Shown here: positions 22,440 through 33,607 of the stretch, piece by piece
Numbering within the stretch: the stretch's first letter is position 1
How the letters are laid out: every line of letters starts with the position of its first letter
From: Parietaria judaica
Taxonomy: Eukaryota > Streptophyta > Magnoliopsida > Rosales > Urticaceae
NCBI GenBank assembly: GCA_954871525.1
Contig: OX940866.1
Coordinates: 14,655,001 to 14,719,000 of the forward strand
DNA length: 64,000 nt
Direction: 5' to 3'
Translations under genes and position numbers: made by a program
Notes under the pieces: model-generated
What the model was told of the DNA's origin: nothing
The model's input: the letters and a program-made list of their open reading frames with translations, nothing else
Databases searched by the model: none

Positions 22440-23175
22440 GTGATACCAAAGCATACGGGCGATTTAAATCGCCCGGTTTTTTTAATTTTATATCGGCATA
22501 TTCGACGACGAATGAAAAACCGTCGCGGAAAGCATTATATCAATGTAATCGGGCAAAAAAACGCCGCGGAAATACTAAAATTGCCGCGGCGTATTTTTCC
22601 CAACGACACTAATAAGTGTCGTTGGAATGAATATTGGCCGCGGCAAATATAATTTTTGCCGCGGCCAATATTTATCCAACGACACTAAAAAGTGTTGTTG
22701 GATGTAAAAATGCCGCGGCCAATATTATATTTGCCGCGGCCAATATTCATTCCAACGACACTTATTAGTGTCATTGGATAAATATACGTCGCGGCAAAAA
22801 TTATATTTGCCGCGGCCAATATTCATTCCAACGACACTTATTAGCGTCGTTGGATAAATATACGCTGCGGCAAAAATTATATTTGCCGCGGCCTACAACA
22901 TGTCCGAGGACATTTTTGAGTTCTGGAATCACCTCATACAACACTTATTATGTGTCGTCGGAATGTTCGCCGCGGCAAAGGTATTATTATGCCGCGGCGA
23001 ATTTGGATTCCGATTACACTTTTTAAGTGTAGTCCAACGCCACTTCCTTCGACACTTAAATTAAGTGTCGTCGGATATCATACGATGGAGGATCCGACGA
23101 CACATTAAGAGTGTAGTCGAAGAGATCCAACTACACTCTTTAAGTGTAGTCCAACCCTTGTTTTTGAAGTTAGTG
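22440..23175. repeat. 3' subterminal repeats of the CACTA element
   Basis: At least six GCCGCGGC palindromes with AT-rich spacers (ATTTTTGCCGCGGCCAATAT and variants) alternate with CCAACGACACTAATAAGTGTCGTTGG hairpin halves. The array becomes simpler (AACTACACTCTTTAAGTGTAGT) near the terminal TAGTG. It mirrors the 5' block at 7690-8180. Confidence 0.9.
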
Positions 23176-23178
23176 ATT

Positions 23179-25028
23179 TCAGAAGTATTATACAAAGAAT
23201 AAAGCTTTAGAATATGAAATCAACCATTTTCCTGTTGTCAACTTGTATATAAAAAATGAAGTATTCCAAACGATGGGGAAAGAGAAAGCTTCTCTTCTCA
23301 CTATAGAAATTGTTTATTATTTTCATCATCACGCATTTTGTACAGGCTTTCTTGGCCTGTTTGTACATGGAGATCGACTTATAAACTAGAAATGAACTCA
23401 TAATTGTCATTGACTATTATAAAATACATGTTAATGGTAATTTTTAAATGGATGTTTTTTTTTTTTAATAACCAAGTTACTACACCAAAAATGATACACG
23501 TGCAGTTTGTGGAGTTGAAACAATGTATTCATTATCTAGCAGTTTTGACAATTATTAATTAGCGCATTCAAAATGATGATTAATCTACTTATTGATGCAA
23601 TGCTAATTAAGATACATGAGTTTATGGTAACTTCAAATCAACTTGCACACCAAGAAAAAGAGCCTACACAACGATATTTGTGGTTTCTCGCCAAAAAGTC
23701 ATCGCCCATAGCGGCGACAACTTGATCATCGATGAAAGTTGAAATTATAGGTAATTAACCAAATCGATGTAGCGACAACAACGTTCTCACTATAGACTTT
23801 TTGCAAAGACCTATTGGACTGAATAAAAAGTTCTATCTTTCTTTCTTTCATTTTTCTTTTGAACCCTAATTACAACATTAATGCCTTTTGCTAAGCATGA
23901 TAGAGTTTTTGCCTATATATATAAATGCATGGTCCATTAAAAATATGATGCATATGTCATGTATGAGATTGAGAAGCAAATGCAGACAAATTAAAGGCTG
24001 CAAATCAATGGACCCAAACTCATGAATGGAGTAGCCCTAAATAAATATCACCAAAAAAAGTGTTTGTATGTGTGTGTATATATGTATTGATACATTATAA
24101 TATAATGATACTCCAAATAGGATATAGTTATGTAGGTAAAGACATGTCATATCCAATAATTAATTAAGTGCTTAGTAGGTGCTTGTCTTCTTGTCTAATC
24201 AACTCGGAGGAACAACTTATTAATCGATACCCTTGAGTTTAAATATTGGTCTTATTTCTTGAAAAAATAATTGCTGAGACTTTTATATATGCGCAATAGA
24301 AAAACAAAACTATTGTTATGATCGCTTAGAAATAGAAAACAATTGAATTCTAATTAATTAGGTGACCAAGAACACTGATAAATTAATTAGCCAATGATGA
24401 GGACTGAATTGACCTGTTGGACTCTAGCAAAAATACTATGTTCTGATTGGCTAATTAAGATTAATGCTATATGTATCATTTTAGTTCATATATTCAACTG
24501 ATAGGTCTGTTGTTTAGTAATAAAATAAGTATTTTTCTTCTCTTAGTAAGTTTAAGAAGAGCATATTATAATATGCTTACTTTTGCATGTCATGATCTTC
24601 TGTTCATATACTTACACAAAAATATAGAGTAGAAATCATGTACATGTTTTTGAAGTGTAAGACTGTTTTCTTTAAATTGTCATAAGTATTGTCTTGATTT
24701 GTTAAATATATTACATAGAAACCCCCAATAAAAACGAAATTAATGATAGAATATCACTGTTATTCTGAAAAGATATATATACTATGGATAAAATACAGTG
24801 GTATTTTTGTATTCGTTAGTTTCGTACATCATGCTAGAAAAACACACAAGATGAGCATTGTGATAAAAATAAAATGTAGCACTGGCTATGAGCTTCTAGA
24901 TACTTAGGGAAACACACAAGATAAGCTTCTCAGCAAAATGATAATTTTTTTTTTTACTATATTTTGATGTAAATTTTGAACCAAAATATCTTCTAATAAA
25001 TTTGTAAGAAAAATATTTGGCGAAGATG
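23179..25028. other. AT-rich spacer, no gene seen
   Basis: No convincing reading frame, RNA gene or complete repeat element was recognised. This is the sequence between the CACTA insertion and the hAT insertion. Confidence 0.6.
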
Positions 25029-25036
25029 GTTACAGA

Positions 25037-25165
25037 TAGTCCCCAAGTAAAAATCCATCCGACCGATTTTTTTTTTTTTTTTATTTACCAAAACCCGGAT
25101 ACGGATATATCCGGGTCCGGGAAAAAAAAATCCCGGATATATCCGGATCCGGGATTTGCTTTGCT
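25037..25165. repeat. Left subterminal palindromes of the hAT element
   Basis: CCCGGATACGGATATATCCGGG, TCCGGG and CCCGGATATATCCGGATCCGGG follow each other after the left end. They match, in inverted arrangement, the block at 28155-28290. Confidence 0.85.
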
Positions 25166-25485
25166 TTTTTTTTCTTTTTCTAATTGTGTTATTTATTGTT
25201 TAGTCCCTCGTTTCGTTTAGTTGTTCAAATCCAACATTTTGGTACTTAAGTTCGGTTTTGAAAAAAATAAAATTTTAAAATTTTAAATTATTTTAAGTGT
25301 TTTAAATATTTAAAAAATAATTATGAAATAAATAAAACATACAACAACAAAAGAAAGTAAATATGCGTTTTTATTCAACAAACTCGAAGGTCGGATACGG
25401 GAAAGTACAACTACAACCAAATTTCGAATGGCAAACGAAGTTACAAATTCAAAGTACAATAAGAAAACGAACAATTGAAAACGAA

Positions 25486-26725
25486 TTACATTTGAATCTG
25501 TGAAAAGTAATTCGCCATTTCTCGGTCGAACATATCGTTTTCTTGTTGTCGCTTGTTGGCCATAATCCAATCTCTCGAAAGCATAAGGATCTCGACCATC
25601 AATGATTTTGTAGACTTGCGGCGAGGCTCTAACATCCTTCCGGCCATTGAGAATGCCACCTCCGATGATACCGTTGAGACCGGGATTGTGAGAATGTCAC
25701 GAGCCAACAAGGATAAAACCGGATACTCCGATCGATTTGCGTGCCACCATTGAAGAATGTCGAGGCCTTCGTTAGGGCACGGTGTCGGAGGAAGGTTGCA
25801 GAATCGGGCGTACTCGTCGATGATGTTGCGCCGTTGACATCGACCAAGAACTCGAGATCCCGAAGCGCCACTTCCTTGTGAACCCGGTGAAGAAGTCGAC
25901 ATATTGCCGCGCCCAATAGCCGTAAGGTTGTAGAATAAACGGTGATTGTACACGTATGGTGATTGTGAACCACTGGCCCAGCGTTCGCCCTATATTGAAC
26001 CAAAAATATTAAGGTTTAGAGTAATGTTAGGAAATTAAAATAATTAATCTTAAGAACTAAAGTTAAAAAAACTATCTGAGTTTGTTGTTGTTGTTGATTC
26101 GTTTCGTCCAGCTGATCTTCGATGTCGTTATATTTTTGCTCGTACTCTTGGTAAAGAGCCTTCATCTTCTGATCCGCATCGAAGTAATTGAACGTCATAT
26201 AGGGCTCCTCCGTGAGGGCTTGCATGGCATTTAAGACCTCGTGCAGCTTGGAAAGCTTAAGTGTTGGATCCACGATTACAGCGGCGCAGTATAAAAATGG
26301 GAGGTTGTCAGGACTCCAATAAGTCTGAAACTTTGTAATCATCGGGGTTACAACATCGGTAAATAAAACATTACGTTTTGCGGTTTCAAAATGACAAAGT
26401 ATATCGAAAATAGCGGGCAAAGCTCTCTGAGACGTGGGTGAGTAAACATGAGATAAATCAATAGTAATTTGATTAAAAAGGTGTAGAAAAGCCTGGAATT
26501 GGATGGCGACTAGCCAATCGTCCGGAGTGATGTCTTCGCGGTCTTCTTGCTCCGGGTTGTTGATCCAGTTTGTAAGAAGCTCCTTGTATGGTAGGACAGC
26601 ATCCAACATCATGTACGTCGAGTTCCAACGGATCGGCATATCCGGTTGAAACGTTCTTACCTGGTAACCGTGAGCCCTGCAATAATCTTCCCAAGAAACT
26701 GTACGTTATCACCACACAAACAAAT
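25486..26725 (-). pseudogene. hAT transposase, C-terminal half
   Basis: On the minus strand the reading enters near 26690 (CRAHGYQV) and continues through MPIRWNSTYMMLDAVLPY, a hallmark of plant hAT transposases, to a glutamine-rich end near 26080. An intron of about 80-90 bp follows. The next exon (about 25990-25486) holds the hAT dimerisation domain: ILQWWHANRSEYPVLSLLAR, VSSEVAFSMAGRML and LSRDW, ending at a stop at 25486. The N-terminal BED finger and first catalytic part are missing between this and the 27228-27653 exon. It is a remnant of an internally deleted transposase gene. Confidence 0.85.
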
Positions 26726-26744
26726 TACCTTTTTTAATTTTTTT

Positions 26745-27119
26745 AACTTATTTAAGTAACCATTTAAAGTTTAATTAAACTAATATGATTAAATGATTAT
26801 TAAATCTCAAGAAATTCGTTTCTGATGTGGAAGATCAGTCGGAACCGCAACCACAGAGCATACTAAGACTTTCAAGAGACGTGGCAAATTAATTATTAAA
26901 CTAAAATAATTAAACTAAATTATTAGTTTTTAACTTATTTAAGTAACCATTTAAAGTTTAATTAAACTAATATGATTAAATGATTATTAAATCTCAAGAA
27001 ATCCGTTCTGATGTGGAAGATCAGTCGGAACCGCAACCACAGAGCATACTAAGACTTTAAAGAGACGTGAAAAATTAATTAATTAAACTAAAATAATTAA
27101 ACTAAATTATTAGTTATTA
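26745..27119. repeat. Tandem duplication, about 187-bp unit, inside the hAT element
   Basis: AACTTATTTAAGTAACCATT at 26745 recurs at 26932, and the following sequence is nearly identical, including GATGTGGAAGATCAGTCGGA. It sits where the missing part of the transposase gene would be. Confidence 0.92.
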
Positions 27120-27227
27120 ATTATTAAGTAACTTACTAACTTATTAGTAATTGAGTATATGACTAATGACTATTTATTAAATATTAAGTAAGTAACTATT
27201 TTAATTATTATATAATTAATTAACTAC

Positions 27228-27653
27228 TTAAATTAAACATACCTCGGCGTCGGGGGAAACATATTGTTGTTGACGATGTTGTTGGACTTGGTCTTGGTGT
27301 TGTTGCTCGTGATGGCGGACTTGTTGTGCTTGGTATTGTTCCTCGTTGCTAAGGCTATGCCATTCCGGAATATTTGGACCTTGAAAATTGAGTAAGTTAG
27401 TAAACGTACCGCCGTGACCTTGATAAATTAGTAATTGTTGGTTCGGCCCGACGCCACCGGTACCATATTGACCATGAACCGGTAACGGTTGGCTAGAAGA
27501 ACCGGGAACATTGTGTTGATTCATAACTCCGACATTATAATTATGTTGACTAAAAGCCGTCCCGCTATTAATCGACCGCGGCGACGGAATAGTGGACCGT
27601 CCTTTTCCTCGGACATCGGGACGTCCTCGAGAACGGTTGTTGCCACTCGACAT
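27228..27653 (-). CDS. Glutamine-rich N-terminal exon of the hAT transposase gene
   Basis: ATG at 27653 on the minus strand opens a frame of basic, Arg/Gly-rich then Asn/Gln/His-rich sequence, ending in HEQQHQDQVQQHRQQQY. A good splice donor (GCCGAG/GTATGT) lies at about 27241, so the stop at 27228 is probably intronic read-through. No domain is recognised. Position and strand make it the first exon of the transposase gene whose C-terminal half is at 25486-26725. Its normal continuation (BED finger) is absent. Confidence 0.55.
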   Translation of the reverse strand: MSSGNNRSRGRPDVRGKGRSTIPSPRSINSGTAFSQHNYNVGVMNQHNVPGSSSQPLPVHGQYGTGGVGPNQQLLIYQGHGGTFTNLLNFQGPNIPEWHSLSNEEQYQAQQVRHHEQQHQDQVQQHRQQQYVSPDAEVCLI

Positions 27654-28154
27654 ATTAACGACAAATTAAACTAATAATAACGATTAAATAAACTAAATTA
27701 CTAATAATAATTAATAACAACTAATAATAAACTAAAATACTAATAATAACAACTAAATAAACTAAATTAATAACAACTAAAATACCTAAACAATATATTA
27801 AACTAACAATAGAGAGTATTTATATAATTATAAAGTAGCTAAACTATAGAGTAAAATCGGATCTTTGAGAGCTTGAGAGAGTTTGGGAGAGTTGGAGATG
27901 AAGAGAAGAGGATGTGTGAAAAAAATGGGAGTGAAATGGTGTATTTATAGGAGAAAATGTGTAGGAATTCGAGTAAGAGGTGTAATTATAGCTCCAACGG
28001 CTATTTTTTAGGGCCCCAATGCAATTTTTACCGTTGCCTCAAACGGTACACAAATCTGACGCGTGTCAGCTACTTTTGCCGCAGACCCTTTACTTTTCCA
28101 ACGGCTCTTTAATCTGGGCCGTTGGATCGCAGATTAAACTCTTTTTTTTTAAAA

Positions 28155-28301
28155 AAAAACCCGGATAATAGTTTATCCGGGTTGTGTGTTTCCCGGATAC
28201 CGAAATATCCGGTTCGGGAAAACCCCGGATCCGGATATTTCGGTATCCGGGTTTTTTTTTAATGAATCCGGGTTTAACCCGGATTCATATTTTGAGGACT
28301 A
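28155..28301. repeat. Right subterminal palindromes of the hAT element
   Basis: Repeated AACCCGGAT, CCGGATATTTCGGTATCCGG and AATCCGGGTTTAACCCGGATT palindromes end at the TIR (TTTGAGGACTA). They form the counterpart of the left-end block at 25037-25165. Confidence 0.85.
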
Positions 28302-28319
28302 GTTACAGAGTTATACCAA

Positions 28320-28470
28320 ATTTGGTGTGACAAAATTCGCAACACTAAACACTATTAATTTATATACACTATTAATTTATATTAAGTGATAGCGGATTTT
28401 GTTGTAATTCGCAACAGTAAACACTAAAATAATAAAATATTAAGTGATAGCGGATTTTGTTGTAAATTTT
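28320..28470. repeat. Short direct repeats next to the hAT right end
   Basis: ATTAAGTGATAGCGGATTTTGTTGTAA occurs twice (about 28379 and 28438), and TCGCAACA(C/G)TAAACACTA occurs twice (about 28338 and 28410). No coding signal was seen. The origin is unknown. Confidence 0.7.
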
Positions 28471-28817
28471 AGTGTTATAATTGAAATAGTGAATAATGTT
28501 TGGTATTTAACATGCTAACCAATTGCCACCATAGTGTTTTTTTTTCTTTCCCTTAATATAAGTCCATTTTAATTTATAATTTTTATATCATTATAATGTA
28601 ATCTATATTAGATGGTTAATAATCTCTATGATTGTAAATTTCTTTACTTTCCATTCAAAAATAAAATAAAAAATAATCTCTATGATTGTTCTAGACTTCT
28701 AGTCATCAATATTAATTGCAGGTGAAAGTGATTAATTAATGTTATAATAATAATTAAAGTCGTCAAAATGAAAAGGTTTGTGTAAATTTGATACCACCAC
28801 AGGCTCTTGTCGGCAGC

Positions 28818-28864
<47 letters not shown>

Positions 28865-29079
28865 TTATCATCTTCTCTTTGTTTATGTTGGCAAAAAAGA
28901 AGATATCTTGTTTCTTATATTTGCTTTCTTATCACTTTTTCAATTCTTATTTTCAAGTAGCTGGAAACGATATACATATAACTAGGAATTCCCACATGCA
29001 TATATATTTTCTCTATAAATTCAACCTAAACGTATCATTCATATTCCTCCATATTAGGTTCATCGATATATACTAGATA

Positions 29080-29595
29080 CAGGGCCGGCCATGACTGGTA
29101 CGGGCCCTGCGTGGGAGAAAATTTAAGGGGTCCCTTGTAAAAGAAAATAAAATAACGTTACAAGAAGCTCCGTATCGATGGTAACACTAATTTATTAAAT
29201 TTCTCTAAATTAATAATGTATGTAGCTTTTAGAACTTAACATATAATATTGACATGTTAATATATATTTTATGCCTTCTAAATTCCATCATTCATCCATA
29301 TAATTTATCACTGGTTTAAGTTTTCCTTTTAAGAACGATATTCTTCTAATACGGAAAGACCAAAATAAGATACAAATGAAAGATAAAACAAAAGGACAAG
29401 AAGATGTATGCCCCACTTTTAGGTCATCTCTATCATTAAAACCGCTGAGAAATAAAGAAACAAAGCTCTCTCTGTATTTCCCTGGCGTCAATGGCTTCCC
29501 GAGCTTCTGTAGACGGCCAACAGTCAGCGAGGGGCCCTTTATGAATCGGGGCCCTCAGGCGGTCGCCTCGCGCGCCTTGCCTCAGGGCCGGGATT
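29080..29595. mobile_element. hAT-like non-autonomous element or fragment
   Basis: The left boundary reads CAGGGCCGGCC and the right part ends GCCTCAGGGCCGGG. In between are GGGGTCCC near the left and GGGGCCCT near the right. This GGGCCGG-type end is common in plant hAT-derived elements. The right end is imperfect and no matching 8-bp duplication was found, so the limits are approximate. Confidence 0.45.
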
Positions 29596-29978
29596 ACTTA
29601 GCTCAAAAGTCAAAACATGAACTATCCTAATTATTATTATTTTCTCCAAAATATAAGTTAGACTTGATATTTTATAAAAGGTAAAAATATGTATAAATCA
29701 AGAAATGTCAAAATATTACCGGAGTCATGGACCTACTAGAGCCTTCGCAAGTTTCAATTATTTGTATAGATATTTAAGTAGTAAAGTGATATATATATAT
29801 ATATATATATATATCTCAAGCGCGCGCACACATATATATATTGATGACTAATGACTTCAAAATGGAATAGTTTCAATTGGGAGCTTTAGTAGAGACCTTG
29901 CTTTCAATTGGTCATTTTTTTATGCCAAATGGAAGAACATAATAAGCTCTCCCAAAAGGGTATTCTTCCTTAGAAAAC

Positions 29979-29996
29979 TCTCTCTCTCTCTCTCAA
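29979..29996 (+). repeat. (CT)n tract in the GRAS gene leader
   Basis: A CT run directly before the start codon at 29998. Pyrimidine-rich leaders of this kind are common in plant 5' UTRs. Confidence 0.8.
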
Positions 29997-29997
29997 T

Positions 29998-31437
29998 ATG
30001 GACATAACCCTTTATAGTACTATTCCAAAAGAAGGTGATCATTATCACGATCACCACTTCTTGAATAACATGATCAACAGCGCCAAGCATCAACTGATCA
30101 TGATCAACGACAACAACAACAACATCACAACCGCAATAGAAAGCATGCAGACCACGGCAACCACAATTAGCGGCCTATCCTCAGACTCGGCAGCGGCGGG
30201 CGCAGCGGACGCGACGTGGGACAACGATAAGTGGGCTCCCCGGCTTCTCAAGGAGTGCGCCCGGGCGATCGCGGATAAGGACTCCTCCAAAATCCACCAC
30301 CTTCTCTGGATGCTCAACGAGCTCTCTTCGCCGTACGGAGACTGCGATCAGAAGCTGGCTTTCTGCTTCCTTCAGGCTCTCTTCTGCAAGGTCACCGCCT
30401 CGGGGCCGCGGTGCCACAAAACCCTAGCTACCGTGGCCGAGAAAAACTGCTCCTTCGACGCGGCGAGGAAGCTGATTTTGAAGTTTCAGGAGGTAAGCCC
30501 GTGGACGACTTTCGGCCACGTTGCCTCGAACGGGGCAATTCTCGAGGCCCTTGACGGAGAGGCGAATCTCCACATAATTGATATGAGCAGCACTTTTTGC
30601 ACGCAGTGGCCTACTCTTTTCGAAGCTCTGGCCACGCGCAGCGATGAGACGCCGCGACTTAGGCTTACCATTGTTGACCCGACCGCGGGCGGGGTGGTGA
30701 TGAAGGAGGTGGGCCAGAGGATGGAGAAGTTTGCCAGGCTTATGGGCGTACCGTTCGAGTTTAACGCTGTGTCGGTGAAGGCTTGTAGCCGCCACCTGAC
30801 TAGAGAGGGGCTCGGAATCCGAGACGGGGAGGCAGTAGCCGTGAACTGTGTCGGGGCATTGAGGAGGTTGGAGACGAGGGAGCGGGACGCCGCGCTACGA
30901 GCGCTCAGGATGCTCGAGCCTAAAGTGGTGACGGTTGTCGATGAAGAAGCCGATTTCTCCTCTGCTGACGAGGGAAACGAGGGTTCTAGTGGCGGCGGAT
31001 TCATCGCGCAGTTCGACGAGTGCCTAAGATTCTACACCATCTACTTCGAGATGCTCGAGGAGAGCTTCCCACCTACTAGCAGCGAGAAGTTGATGCTGAA
31101 TAGAGAGAGCTTGAGAGGGGTCGTTAGGGTTTTGGCCTGTGACGGTGAAGAAGTCGGCGACTGCGATCGGAATAAAACGGAAGGAGAAGATGATGATAAG
31201 GGCGCAAACAAGTGGGAGTGCGAGAGGAGAGAGAAGGGGAGGCAATGGAGTGAGAGGCTGAGGAAGAGCTTTTCTCCAGGTGGATTCAGTGATGATGTCG
31301 TTGACGATGTCAAGGCATTACTCAAAAGATACCCTTCTGGTTGGGGACTTGTTTCGCCTCAGCAGTGTGACAGTACTGGGATTTACTTGACATGGAAAGA
31401 CGAGCCCGTGGTTTGGGCTTCTGCGTGGAAACCCTAG
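29998..31437 (+). CDS. SHR-like: SHORT-ROOT-like GRAS-family transcription regulator
   Basis: This is a single-exon protein of 479 residues. After a low-complexity, His/Asn-rich N-terminus the whole GRAS domain is visible. The first leucine-rich region starts near residue 82 ([16 protein letters not shown]). The VHIID motif is LHIID at 191-195, followed by [20 protein letters not shown], which is typical of the SHORT-ROOT clade. The [16 protein letters not shown] stretch follows, then the PFYRE region near 342 ([15 protein letters not shown]), and the SAW end [24 protein letters not shown] acts in the nucleus in ground-tissue patterning and asymmetric division with SCARECROW. Whether this is the SHR orthologue or the SCL29-type paralogue cannot be settled here. 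An acidic insert (about residues 385-400) precedes the last quarter. It is GC-richer than its surroundings, which fits a real gene. Confidence 0.95.
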   Translation: MDITLYSTIPKEGDHYHDHHFLNNMINSAKHQLIMINDNNNNITTAIESMQTTATTISGLSSDSAAAGAADATWDNDKWAPRLLKECARAIADKDSSKIHHLLWMLNELSSPYGDCDQKLAFCFLQALFCKVTASGPRCHKTLATVAEKNCSFDAARKLILKFQEVSPWTTFGHVASNGAILEALDGEANLHIIDMSSTFCTQWPTLFEALATRSDETPRLRLTIVDPTAGGVVMKEVGQRMEKFARLMGVPFEFNAVSVKACSRHLTREGLGIRDGEAVAVNCVGALRRLETRERDAALRALRMLEPKVVTVVDEEADFSSADEGNEGSSGGGFIAQFDECLRFYTIYFEMLEESFPPTSSEKLMLNRESLRGVVRVLACDGEEVGDCDRNKTEGEDDDKGANKWECERREKGRQWSERLRKSFSPGGFSDDVVDDVKALLKRYPSGWGLVSPQQCDSTGIYLTWKDEPVVWASAWKP

Positions 31438-33090
31438 CTCATGATGATGATGATGATGCCATATGCATTGCATGGCGCCTTGCTTCTCGATACGTTCTGA
31501 ATACTATAGATCATCCTATCCAAGTTAGTACTATTGCTGTATAGTAGTACTAGTTATCGTGATGATCATGATCATCATCTCTCAGAGCTGGAGATCAATC
31601 TCTTCCTCTTGTATGATGATCATTCATAGCTAGTTATAACTGTGGGAAATCAGTATATATATGGAAGCTGATTATTGTTATGATATGATTAATTGAAGAT
31701 GATGGAGAGTTGAATAATATATTATTCGTATAACGTTCATGCATATGATCATGTTTTTTTTTTTTTTCATAGTGTTATAGTTTGTATTCCTAATATGTGA
31801 GCCTTTATTTCATTGGTTGCGTGCAAAATATCAAAGAATATCAGTCTCTAAGGAATTATTTATATACACATTTCTAGACAGACATATATATAATGTTTCA
31901 ATAGTTACGTATATGTTGAATTTATATATTTGTAATTCATCATGCATTAACAACAATAAAAAAACATATTATTAAGTCATGGTTATTTAAGTGAGTGAAG
32001 TCCTTCATTAATTTCCGAATGACTTTCTAGGTTATTAACTCTTAATAACGATTTTTTTTTACTACTTGTGCTTGTGATCAAGGAGGAAATTTTGTCCTTT
32101 AATTTTTGGGTTACCCTTCATATATCTCGGCGTGTACCTTTGCTTTTCAATGTCTTGGTAGATCGAATTGTGACGAGGGCAAAGAGTGACTTTCTTAGGT
32201 TTTTATCTTATGCAAATGGGATTCAACCCGTTAATAAAGACCATGCCCATGTTGGTTCCAATTAATGGATCTTTGAACCAAAACACGACATAATATGAGG
32301 AAGAAAGAAGATTAAGTTTGGGAGCATACTTCTCTTGTATTGAAAATGTTGAAGGATACAATAGGGTTCTCCTTTACACACGTTACAAAACAAAGGAAAA
32401 CATATATAGCTATATATATAACATAACCAATCAATCAAAATCTCTAGAATTAAGAAAACTACTATAAGTATTAGGAGCACAAAAGTAAAAACCTTGACAT
32501 TATCTTTCGATCTTGCCCTCAAATCTCGTCACCTACTTTTCTGTCAGTCGACTGAATCACGTAGGCTGATTCTTTATCATTATAACATGATCGGCATGAC
32601 CTTGTGACCATGTTGCCTAGTCGCTACTCGAGTCACTAAACAACCAGGTCGAGCTTAGACACAACGTAGACGGTTCTCAAAACGCTTCAAGAACATCGAA
32701 GCTAGCTTGCTATGAAGGTTGGGCTGCATGCATCACTGAATCATAATATCATTGAAATTAAGTGATTACTAATATTATATATGTATACGTGAATCTCATA
32801 CAGGAATTTGTCTTGTTATTATTTATACCATTCAATTATTAAAAAATAATTTAAAATGAGGAAGCATGCCCCACTTACACATAAATTGCATGGAAGCTAG
32901 ATATCATGCGACAAAGGAATAGTCAACAGGGCCATCAAGGCTAGTTGACAAACAGATAGCGACTACGAAAATTCAGTTTGCATGCAATAACAAACGCTAC
33001 TTCCATTGAGCAATGGAGATATATACTTGTTTCTGTTTTTTTATTTTTTTATTTATACATTTATATATATACATATATATATATTTATAT
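31438..33090. other. Spacer downstream of the GRAS gene
   Basis: After an ATG-rich 3' UTR with GATGATGAT repeats no gene is seen. A possible minus-oriented solo LTR lies at 32250-32730 and is listed separately. Confidence 0.55.
32250..32730 (-). mobile_element. Possible solo LTR or LTR fragment
   Basis: TGTTGGTTCCAATTAATGGATC at 32250 resembles the end of the Copia LTRs read on the plus strand (TGTTGGATCCCAATTCACGG). It is followed by TTCTCTTGTATTGAA and TATA-like TATATATAGC on the minus strand, in the same relative order. The other end and a duplication were not found. Confidence 0.35.
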
Positions 33091-33546
33091 AGGGGCAGAG
33101 CAAGAACTTTGACTAAGAGTGGTCAAAAAATTAATAGACTATAAATTTTAAAATAAAACGAGATATTGAAACTATTATTATAAATTGCATTATAACTATT
33201 TTTTATGAAATTTTGGTTTATGAAAATAGTTCATTAGGATCTCTATACGATTAGAATTCTACATGTTACGTTCTCAAAATATTAATAATTTAGTAATTAG
33301 TACAAAAGACCATAAAAATAGTAATCATAAAAATTGTTGCTAAAAAATTAAAAAATATGCTAGGGTAGGGAATTGAACCCAGAGTTATAACTTGGAGGAG
33401 CAACTTTAAGAGTAACAAAATTTAACTACATTGTAGTGACATTTAGTTTACAAATGTTATGTTTATTATTTATATAAACTTATAGTAATATGAATAAATT
33501 AAAATAACGAGCTCGGACCAAGTGTGGGTGGCCGCCCCCGCTCCGC

Positions 33547-33550
<4 letters not shown>
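33091..33550. mobile_element. hAT-like MITE
   Basis: Inverted ends AGGGGCAGAGC and, on the opposite strand, AGGGGCGGAGC bound a 460-bp AT-rich segment without coding capacity. The 8 bp on either side (ATTTATAT and ATATATAT) match at seven positions, but in AT-repeat sequence this is weak evidence. Confidence 0.55.

Positions 33551-33603
<53 letters not shown>

Positions 33604-33607
<4 letters not shown>

Larger units (their letters stand above)
7664..23175 (+). mobile_element. CACTA (En/Spm-like) DNA transposon with nested insertions
   Basis: The left end begins CACTATTACAAA and the right end finishes TAGTG (reverse complement CACTAACTTCAAA). Both sides carry ATT (7661-7663 and 23176-23178), the 3-bp duplication expected of CACTA elements. 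Inside are subterminal palindromic repeats, a TNP2 fragment, a TNPA-like gene and a Ulp1-type protease, all on the plus strand. Without the nested 8.3 kb the element is about 7.2 kb. TIR similarity beyond CACTA is weak. The TNP2 part is truncated at both ends, so the element is not autonomous. Confidence 0.82.
25037..28301 (-). mobile_element. hAT DNA transposon, internally deleted
   Basis: Ends begin TAGTCCCCAAG (left) and, on the other strand, TAGTCCTCAAA (right). A perfect 8-bp duplication GTTACAGA lies at 25029-25036 and 28302-28309. Subterminal CCCGGATATATCCGG-type palindromes occur at both ends. The coding remains on the minus strand show a hAT transposase with its C-terminal dimerisation domain. 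At 3265 bp it lacks the BED zinc finger and the first half of the transposase, so it is non-autonomous. Confidence 0.93.

Noticed and set aside
28800..29076. Several overlapping frames encoding runs of Ile-Tyr (also 33499-33851).
   Set aside because: They are translations of (AT)n microsatellites, open only because the repeat has no stop codon in that phase.
30486..31325. Long minus-strand frames opposite the GRAS gene.
   Set aside because: They are shadows of a GC-rich coding region; the plus strand carries the recognisable GRAS domain.
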